From contig JAIXWJ010000008.1 in assembly GCA_027491335.1 (NCBI GenBank), positions 1-54,596 of the forward strand: a stretch of 54,596 nt of DNA, given 5' to 3'. The position numbers and the translations under genes are program-made. The stretch is from Actinomycetes bacterium. GTDB taxonomy: Bacteria; Actinomycetota; Acidimicrobiia; Acidimicrobiales; Ilumatobacteraceae. Under the pieces are notes generated by a model. The model saw nothing but the letters and a program-made list of their open reading frames with translations. It did no database searches and was not told where the DNA came from. How positions within the stretch are numbered: position 1 is the stretch's first letter; each line of letters opens with the position of its first letter. Positions 49,321 through 54,596 of the stretch are shown here, in pieces.

Positions 49321-50814
49321 ATGACCGACGAGGAAATCGAAGCGATCGAGCGCCAGCAAGCCGAGGCGAGCAAGCGATGGCGCAATCTGTGGCGAGTCCA
49401 TTTCTATTCGGGAATCATCGTCGCCCCGTTCTTGGTGATGTTCGCCATCACCGGCTTGGTGATCCTCTACACGCAGCCGATCCAGGACGGCCTCGAGTCC
49501 GATCTTCGCCGAGTTGATCGGGGCACGGAGACGGTGGCGTTCGACGCGCAGGCCGCGACCGTCGAGAGCAATCTCTCCGACGACATGATCGTGTCGATGA
49601 CCCCTCCGGGCGATGCCGGCGCGTCGACGACGTTCGGTTTGGAGAGTGGACGCGTGGCGTACGTCGACCCGTACACCGGGGAGTATCTCGGAACGGGCGA
49701 ATCCCAGACCACGCTCGTGCGATGGGCGAACACGTTCCACGGCCACTTGAACAACGACAGTGTCACCATTTCGTTGCCGACGGTTTCGGCCCTCTGGGAT
49801 GGTGACAAGGTGATGCGCGACTACGTCGTGGGAGACCTGATTCTGGAGCTGGCCGGAACGTGGTTGGTGATCCTGGCGCTGACCGGGCTGTATTTGTTTT
49901 GGCCGCGAAAGTCCCGAGAGCCGCGATCCGAAGCGAACGGCAAACGCATGTGGTCGTTCAGGTTGAACAAGAAGGGCCGAGCCAAGTGGCGCGATCTTCA
50001 CGCGTTGCCGGGCGCGGTTCTTTTCATCATGTTGTTGTTCGTCGCCGCGTCCGGGTTGCCGTGGTCCACGTATTGGGGTCCGAACTTCACCGCGTTGGCC
50101 AACGAGATCAGCCCGAACACGTGGACCGACGCCCCGTCGAGCCCCATCGGGGTCAAGGGTGATCTCGATCGTCTCGGAAACCAGATCAGTTGGAACACCG
50201 GAGACATTCCGATTCCCGCCTCGTACCGTCCGGCCGATGACGCCGACGTCCCGACTCCGTTGTCGCTCGACGACCTGACAATGATCGCGCGTGAGGAGGG
50301 GATGAAGCCCGACTACACGATCCATTTCCCGGCGAACGGCGTGGATGATGCGGGCAACCCTCTCTACGGAAGCTTCACGCTGTCGAACTCGTGGCCGCGC
50401 AAGACCGGCGAGACCAAGGACGTGTTCATCGATCAGTTCAGCGGCGCCACGTTGGGCCAACAGAACGTCTATGGCTACGGGTCGGTGTCGCGGGCCGTCG
50501 ACACCACGGTGAGCATCCACATGGGCACGCAGTGGGGGATCGTCTCGCGAATCCTGATGACGCTGACCTGCGTCCTCACGTTGTGGTCTGTTGCTTCCGC
50601 CGCCGTGATGTATTCGAAGCGTCGACGCAAGGGCACCCTCGGACTGCCGCGACGACCAGCGGAGGTTCACCTCGGTCGTGGCCTCGTCGTCATCGCCGTG
50701 GTCATGGGAATCGTGTACCCACTGTGGGGTGCGAGCGCCTTGATCATTCTGGCGTTCGACAAGTTCGTGATTCGGCGGAACCGACGTTTGAAGGTGGCGT
50801 TCGGCCAACGATGA
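49321..50814 (+). CDS. PepSY-associated membrane protein
   Basis: 497 residues with four membrane helices: the first at ~25-50 (FYSGIIVAPFLVMFAITGLVILY), then VVGDLILELAGTWLVILALTGLYLFW, ALPGAVLFIMLLFVAASGLPWS and a C-terminal pair. Conserved histidines (RVHFYSG, HGHL, LHALPG, HMGTQWG) match the PepSY_TM family, which includes iron-chelate reductases and membrane redox proteins. Adjacent genes code for a PCu(A)C lipoprotein and a TauE/SafE permease, suggesting metal or respiratory function. No clear -10 or ribosome-binding site was found at ATG 49321. Confidence 0.87.
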   Translation: MTDEEIEAIERQQAEASKRWRNLWRVHFYSGIIVAPFLVMFAITGLVILYTQPIQDGLESDLRRVDRGTETVAFDAQAATVESNLSDDMIVSMTPPGDAGASTTFGLESGRVAYVDPYTGEYLGTGESQTTLVRWANTFHGHLNNDSVTISLPTVSALWDGDKVMRDYVVGDLILELAGTWLVILALTGLYLFWPRKSREPRSEANGKRMWSFRLNKKGRAKWRDLHALPGAVLFIMLLFVAASGLPWSTYWGPNFTALANEISPNTWTDAPSSPIGVKGDLDRLGNQISWNTGDIPIPASYRPADDADVPTPLSLDDLTMIAREEGMKPDYTIHFPANGVDDAGNPLYGSFTLSNSWPRKTGETKDVFIDQFSGATLGQQNVYGYGSVSRAVDTTVSIHMGTQWGIVSRILMTLTCVLTLWSVASAAVMYSKRRRKGTLGLPRRPAEVHLGRGLVVIAVVMGIVYPLWGASALIILAFDKFVIRRNRRLKVAFGQR

Positions 50815-50824
50815 CGAGGTGCTC

Positions 50825-51307
50825 ATGAAACGTTCGATTGCTCGGGGACTCCTGTTGTCGCTCCTCCTGATTGGCTGCGGAAGTTCCCAGAAGGTGTCGG
50901 AGTTGGAGATCTCCAACGTGTGGGCTCGGCCAACATCAAAGGACTCCTCGATGGCCGTGGTGTACATGCGCGTCACATCGCCCGTGGACGATGAATTGAT
51001 CGCCGTTTCGGCTTCGGTGTCGCGGAGCGCCTCGTTTCGGATTTCGGGCGGGTTGGACTCCGATGGTGGCGAGGAACACGACCATCATGGTGAGGCGAAT
51101 TCGGAGACGACGATGACCGACTCCAAGATGGTTTTGGGCTCGAACTCGACGTTCGAACTCGCGCCCGGCGGACCGCACGTGATGCTCGAGGGACTCGAGC
51201 GGCCGTTGGTCGAAGGGGACTCCTTCGAGCTTCTGCTCACGTTCCGTGAGGCGGGCGAGCGGACCATCGTCGTGAACGTCTCGACCAACGAACCGGTCGA
51301 TCGATGA
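50825..51307 (+). CDS. PCu(A)C-like copper chaperone lipoprotein
   Basis: 160 residues. Signal peptide with lipobox LIGC (Cys18). The domain LEISNVWARPT...SMAVVYMRVTSP...PGGPHVMLEGLERPLVEGDSFELLLTFREAGERTIVVNV follows the periplasmic Cu(I) chaperone PCu(A)C, which delivers copper to cytochrome oxidase. The second copper motif (HVM) is present. The first His/Met position is altered (ASFRI), and an insert EEHDHHGEANSETTM provides His and Met that may replace it. GAGGT at 50816-50820 precedes ATG 50825 by 4 nt. It starts 10 bp after the PepSY gene ends. Confidence 0.8.
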   Translation: MKRSIARGLLLSLLLIGCGSSQKVSELEISNVWARPTSKDSSMAVVYMRVTSPVDDELIAVSASVSRSASFRISGGLDSDGGEEHDHHGEANSETTMTDSKMVLGSNSTFELAPGGPHVMLEGLERPLVEGDSFELLLTFREAGERTIVVNVSTNEPVDR

Positions 51308-51323
51308 TCGTTCCGTAGGCGAA

Positions 51324-52103
51324 TTAGTTCGAGGTGTCGCGTCGCAGATCGAAGATCATGCGCGCCGCCACCACCAACACCAAGGTTGCGAACAGAATGT
51401 TCGACAGATCTTCCGACATGTGGTCGGCGATCACGCCTCCCGCCACCGCGGACGGGATGCCCCCGAAACCGACGATGGCGGCCACTTTGAGATCGATGTT
51501 GTCCGCTTTCCAGTTGCGCCAGGTCCCCATGATCGACGTGGGAATGATGACCGCCACCGAGGTGCCCTTGGCGACCACGTTCAACTCGCTGAAGAACACC
51601 ACCATGGCGGGGACCATCACCACGCCACCACCGATGCCCAGCAGTCCGGCGAGGGTGCCCGTGGCCAACCCGATGAACACGAGCGCGATCGCGGCGACCG
51701 CGGTGATGGGATCGCGGCCGTCGGCGGTCATGGGGATGAACAGACGAATCGCGGTGGCGATCAACATGGCGGCGAACAGATAGCCGAGAACCTTGCGCGG
51801 AAGGATGTGGATCCACTTCGTTCCGAGGACCGCGCCAGCGAGGGCCCCGATGACGAGCCAGAGCGCCATGGACCAGTCCACGTTTTCGTGACTCCAGTAG
51901 GTGACGAGGCTGGCCACGGAGATGGGCAACACGGCGCCGAGCGAGGTGCCGTTGGCGAGTCGTTGGTCGAAGCGCAGCATCAACACGAGCGCGGGCACGA
52001 CGAGGATGCCTCCGCCCACTCCGAACATCCCGGAGAGCAATCCGGCTCCGACGCCGATGGCGACGACGCGCGCGATGGAGTACCGGTTCGTGGCAGTCGT
52101 CAT
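51324..52103 (-). CDS. TauE/SafE family (TSUP) permease
   Basis: 259 residues, about eight helices. The two duplicated motifs are visible: GVGAGLLSGMFGVGGGILVVPALVL and GTLAGLLGIGGGVVMVPAMVV. The family exports sulfite, sulfoacetate or other organosulfur anions. The substrate here is unknown. TAGAAC before ATG 52103 is only a weak -10. It converges on the PepSY-PCu(A)C pair with a 16-bp gap. Confidence 0.88.
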   Translation of the reverse strand: MTTATNRYSIARVVAIGVGAGLLSGMFGVGGGILVVPALVLMLRFDQRLANGTSLGAVLPISVASLVTYWSHENVDWSMALWLVIGALAGAVLGTKWIHILPRKVLGYLFAAMLIATAIRLFIPMTADGRDPITAVAAIALVFIGLATGTLAGLLGIGGGVVMVPAMVVFFSELNVVAKGTSVAVIIPTSIMGTWRNWKADNIDLKVAAIVGFGGIPSAVAGGVIADHMSEDLSNILFATLVLVVAARMIFDLRRDTSN

Positions 52104-52120
52104 GAAACTGTTCTAGCCGA

Positions 52121-53080
52121 TCAGGCCAGAACGAAACCGGACACGCGTCGACGATGGAAGTTCGCGTCGCCGTACGAACGCATCAGTGCCCAGGCCTTCT
52201 TCATCCACAATTGGAGGTCGGCTTCCCACGTGTAGCCGATTCCGCCGTGCACCTGCATGGTGCTGCGACTGGTTCGATAAGCGGCCTCACTGGCCAGTGC
52301 CTTGGCCATGCTGATGTCGCGAGTGGTGGTGTCGGCTCCGGTGGAAGCCGAGAACGCCGCGCGATACGTGGGCGCCTTGGCGAACTCGACCTTCAGCAAC
52401 GCGTCGGACATGAGGTGTTTGACCGCTTGAAACGAACCGATCGGCTTGCCGAATTGCTCGCGCACGCGGGCGTACTCGGCGGCGATCTCGATCATTCGCT
52501 CGGACAGTCCGATGAGGTACGCGGCCGAGGCGAGCGCCATGGCATCGAACGGATCGAGTCCGCCCACGTTCGCATTGGCGTTCGTTCGCTCGCCTCCCGC
52601 GACGGTGAACAAGCGACGACCGCCGTCCATGCCATGAGCGTCGGTCGCGTCGAAGGACTCCAGAACGTGATCCTTTCGCACGATCACGTCGGCCACCGCG
52701 GCGTGCGCCACGTACGGAGAATCATCCACCCACAACGTGGCGATGGAATCACCCGCGATCAGCGGTGCGCCGAAGGTCGTGGAGGCGATGGCCGGAACCG
52801 CGACCGCCATGTGCTCGAGCACCGGTCCCGGCACGGCGGCGCGTCCGAGTTCCTGGAAGAGCAGGATGGCATCGACGAACGAACCACCCATGCCTCCGTC
52901 GGATTCGGGGGCCATGATCGACAGCACGCCCATGCCCGACAGGTGCGACCAGAGTTCGGGCGAATGGCCGGTGCCGTTCTCCCACACTTCTCGCACGAGA
53001 GAGGCCGGGCACTCGTTGGCGAGCAGGTCGCGCAATCCCTCGGCGAAGAGTCGTTGGTCGTCGGTGAAGGAGAACTTCAT
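52121..53080 (-). CDS. Acyl-CoA dehydrogenase, short subunit
   Basis: 319 residues, shorter than ordinary ~380-residue acyl-CoA dehydrogenases, mainly in the beta domain. Seen: FTDDQRLFAEGLRDLLANECP, EYARVREQFGKPIGSFQAVKHL and the C-terminal MQVHGGIGYTWEADLQLWMKKAW. Adjacent long and short ACAD genes are the mark of the alpha2-beta2 enzymes (FadE28-FadE29 type) that act on steroid side-chain and ring acyl-CoAs in Actinobacteria, where one subunit supplies the catalytic Glu. AGGGA ~9 nt before ATG 53080. It starts 3 bp after the long-subunit gene ends. Confidence 0.88.
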   Translation of the reverse strand: MKFSFTDDQRLFAEGLRDLLANECPASLVREVWENGTGHSPELWSHLSGMGVLSIMAPESDGGMGGSFVDAILLFQELGRAAVPGPVLEHMAVAVPAIASTTFGAPLIAGDSIATLWVDDSPYVAHAAVADVIVRKDHVLESFDATDAHGMDGGRRLFTVAGGERTNANANVGGLDPFDAMALASAAYLIGLSERMIEIAAEYARVREQFGKPIGSFQAVKHLMSDALLKVEFAKAPTYRAAFSASTGADTTTRDISMAKALASEAAYRTSRSTMQVHGGIGYTWEADLQLWMKKAWALMRSYGDANFHRRRVSGFVLA

Positions 53081-53083
53081 GGC

Positions 53084-54232
53084 TCACATTCCCTTCGGGA
53101 GTTGCAGAACGCGGTCGGCGATGATGTTGCGCTGAATCTCGTTGGTGCCGGCGTAGATCGGGCCACTCAGCGAGAAGAGGAATCCGTCGACCCATCTCTC
53201 GAGAGGACCCTCCATGCGCTCGGCTTCCGGTCCGATGATCTGCAGGGCGATCTCGTGGATGCGCACGTCCATCTCGCTCCAGAAGATCTTGTTCAGGCTG
53301 GCTTCGGCACCGATGGGGCGACCCTCCAGCATTCCGGTGACGGTTTGATACGTGTGCAGGCGGTAGCCCTCGGCTTGCATCCAGACGTCGGTGACGGCAT
53401 CGGCGAGCGCGGTGTCGGACTTGTCGCCCAAGCGGTTCCACAGTTGCACGAGTCGATTGACGGCTTCGCTGAAACGGGCCGGACTGCGCAAGCTCACGCC
53501 CCGCTCGAATCCGGCGGTGGCCATGGCGACGCCCCAGCCCTTGTCGACCTCGCCCAACGTGTTCTCGACCGGCACGCGCACGTCGTCGAAGAAGATCTCG
53601 GCGAAACCGGTGTCACCGTCGAGTTGGGCGATCGGACGCACCGTGATGCCGGGAAGATTCAGGGGGCACAGAATGAACGTCAGGCCGCGATGACGCTCGG
53701 CCTCGGGGTCGGTGCGAAAGATGCCGAAGCACCAATCGGCCCACACGGCGCGACTGGCCCAGATCTTCTGGCCGTTCAGAATCCAATCGTCGCCGTCGCG
53801 CATCGCCTTGCTCTTGATGCCCGCCAGATCGCTTCCGGCGTTCGGCTCGCTCCAGGCCTGTCCCCAGACGATCTCCGATGACGCCATCGTGGGAAGGAAC
53901 TTCTCCTTCTGCGCGTCGGTGCCCACTTCCATGATGGTGGGACCGAGCAGGAAGATGCCATTCTGGTTCACGCGACCGGGAGCGCCGGCGCGGTAGTACT
54001 CCTCTTCGAAGATGAGCCACTTGATGTAGTCGGCGCCACGGCCGCCGTACTGCTCCGGCCACGACACCGCCGACCAGCGACCGTCGTACAACTTCTTCTC
54101 CCACTGACGGTGCAGAGCGAAACCCTCGGCGGTGTCGAAACTGGGAAGTGGTTCGGAGGGGACGTTGGCTTCCAGCCACGTGCGAGCTTCGAGGCGGAAG
54201 GCGATCTCGTCGGCGGTTTCGCGCAGATCCAT
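53084..54232 (-). CDS. Acyl-CoA dehydrogenase, long subunit
   Basis: 382 residues. Seen: AWSEPNAGSDLAGIKSKA, WILNGQKIWASRAVWADWCFGI, FAEIFFDDVRVPVENTLGE and the C-terminus SGPIYAGTNEIQRNIIADRVLQLP. In medium-chain ACADs the catalytic Glu sits in Y-E-G-T; here that residue is Ala (Y-A-G-T). The base must therefore come from elsewhere in this chain or from the partner. Expected to pair with the 319-residue neighbour. Promoter: TAAGGT at 54247-54242, with operator site 3 about 19 bp upstream. Confidence 0.9.
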   Translation of the reverse strand: MDLRETADEIAFRLEARTWLEANVPSEPLPSFDTAEGFALHRQWEKKLYDGRWSAVSWPEQYGGRGADYIKWLIFEEEYYRAGAPGRVNQNGIFLLGPTIMEVGTDAQKEKFLPTMASSEIVWGQAWSEPNAGSDLAGIKSKAMRDGDDWILNGQKIWASRAVWADWCFGIFRTDPEAERHRGLTFILCPLNLPGITVRPIAQLDGDTGFAEIFFDDVRVPVENTLGEVDKGWGVAMATAGFERGVSLRSPARFSEAVNRLVQLWNRLGDKSDTALADAVTDVWMQAEGYRLHTYQTVTGMLEGRPIGAEASLNKIFWSEMDVRIHEIALQIIGPEAERMEGPLERWVDGFLFSLSGPIYAGTNEIQRNIIADRVLQLPKGM

Positions 54233-54265
54233 AAGCGTGAGACCTTAGTCGCCACCCCCGAGAAA

Positions 54266-54282
54266 TCTGACGCCGTGTCAGA
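54266..54282. promoter_or_regulatory. Palindromic operator TCTGAC-N5-GTCAGA, site 3
   Basis: TCTGAC-GCCGT-GTCAGA, 34 bp upstream of the long ACAD start codon and about 19 bp from its probable -10 (54247-54242), that is, over the -35 region. The spacing to the -10 is the same as at site 1. Confidence 0.75.
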
Positions 54283-54334
54283 AATCGACGGATCGCCTCA
54301 TGGTGTCGGGGCGACCAGAAGTAATCTCGCCACC

Positions 54335-54596
54335 GTGGGGGACTCATCGGGCGCGGGCCCGTCGCGCATCGACGCCCTGGACGGTCTGCGGGCCGTGGCG
54401 GTGGTGGCCGTGTTGTTGTTCCACCTCGATCTGGCGTGGATGCCCGGCGGCTTTCTCGGAGTGTCGCTGTTCTTCACGTTGTCGGGTTTCTTGATCACAC
54501 GACTGCTTCTGGACGAGTCGGATCGCACCGGTCGGGTGGCGTTGCGAACCTTCTGGGCTCGTCGCCTGCGCCGACTGTCGCCAGCGGCGTTGGTGG
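54335..54596 (+). CDS. Acyltransferase-3 (OafA/YrhL-like) membrane protein, 3' end cut
   Basis: Only the first 87 codons are in the window. RIDALDGLRAVAVVAVLLFHLDLAWMPGGFLGVSLFFTLSGFLITRLLLDE is the standard start of the acyltransferase-3 family, with the catalytic His in LLFHL, followed by FWARRLRRLSPAALV. These membrane enzymes O-acylate surface polysaccharides or peptidoglycan. GTG 54335 with TAATCT (54322-54327) 8 nt upstream. The C-terminal half, including any SGNH domain, is not seen. Confidence 0.88.
   Translation, partial: MGDSSGAGPSRIDALDGLRAVAVVAVLLFHLDLAWMPGGFLGVSLFFTLSGFLITRLLLDESDRTGRVALRTFWARRLRRLSPAALV

Noticed and set aside
48232..50976. A 914-codon minus-strand open frame.
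   Set aside because: It runs antisense to the LLM and PepSY genes and has shadow-type composition (Arg/His-rich). No motif was found.

Overview
The window is about 54.6 kb of high-GC, gene-dense DNA from an actinobacterium. The best fit is the class Acidimicrobiia (Ilumatobacter-like); this placement is inferred, since there is no rRNA to check. Supporting signs are a mycothiol S-conjugate amidase, LLM (F420-type) oxidoreductases, DUF3039, the ImuA'/ImuB/DnaE2 mutasome with Gram-positive LexA boxes, and many leaderless mRNAs with a TANNNT -10 box. There are no rRNA or tRNA genes, insertion sequences, prophage genes or CRISPR arrays, and no intergenic gap exceeds 300 bases.

Layout. 1-2.6 kb: biotin-dependent acyl-CoA carboxylase alpha subunit (cut at the left edge), divergent from biotin ligase birA. 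2.6-7.2 kb: LytR-CpsA-Psr ligase and the dTDP-L-rhamnose operon rmlA-C-B-D (cell-wall glycopolymer). 7.2-9.7 kb: MOSC protein divergent from selD-rnhB. 9.7-12.6 kb: acyl-CoA dehydrogenase, an Nfu_N-like protein and a HTH/cobalamin-binding regulator with the CarH-type W-x9-EH motif. 12.7-21.6 kb: SOS mutagenesis region. imuA'-imuB and dnaE2 each have a perfect LexA box directly upstream of the -10 box. Between them lie a response regulator with a degenerate receiver, a Cys/Met-metabolism PLP enzyme, and a putative PD-(D/E)XK-like gene between two related 52-bp palindromes. 21.6-30.7 kb: transporters, Nudix, zinc-ribbon and DUF3039 proteins, rhomboid protease, GGDEF-EAL protein, PEBP lipoprotein, mca, ChbG-type deacetylase and a secreted thermonuclease. 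30.7-36.3 kb: potassium module of a KdpDE-like two-component system, a KimA/APC-type permease, two TrkA/Ktr-type proteins and an OB-fold protein. 36.4-49.2 kb and 52.1-54.2 kb: acyl-CoA catabolism genes resembling actinobacterial steroid-ring degradation (FadA6-like thiolase, FadD3-like ligase, paired acyl-CoA dehydrogenases, SDRs, Zn-alcohol dehydrogenase, TauD dioxygenase, amidohydrolase, LLM enzymes). 49.3-52.1 kb: PepSY membrane protein, PCu(A)C lipoprotein and TauE/SafE exporter. The right edge cuts an acyltransferase-3 gene.

Three things stand out. (1) The palindrome TCTGAC-N5-GTCAGA occurs in three promoter regions (44557, 48220, 54266). It probably defines a regulon of a TetR repressor encoded as the last gene of the first target operon. 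(2) The mutasome region combines LexA-controlled imuA'B and dnaE2 with a cobalamin-binding regulator and a palindrome-flanked nuclease-like gene. (3) About twenty genes have a TANNNT hexamer whose last T lies 7-8 nt before the start codon. This means leaderless transcription and helps to fix start sites. In two divergent pairs the two -10 boxes overlap and share a TA.
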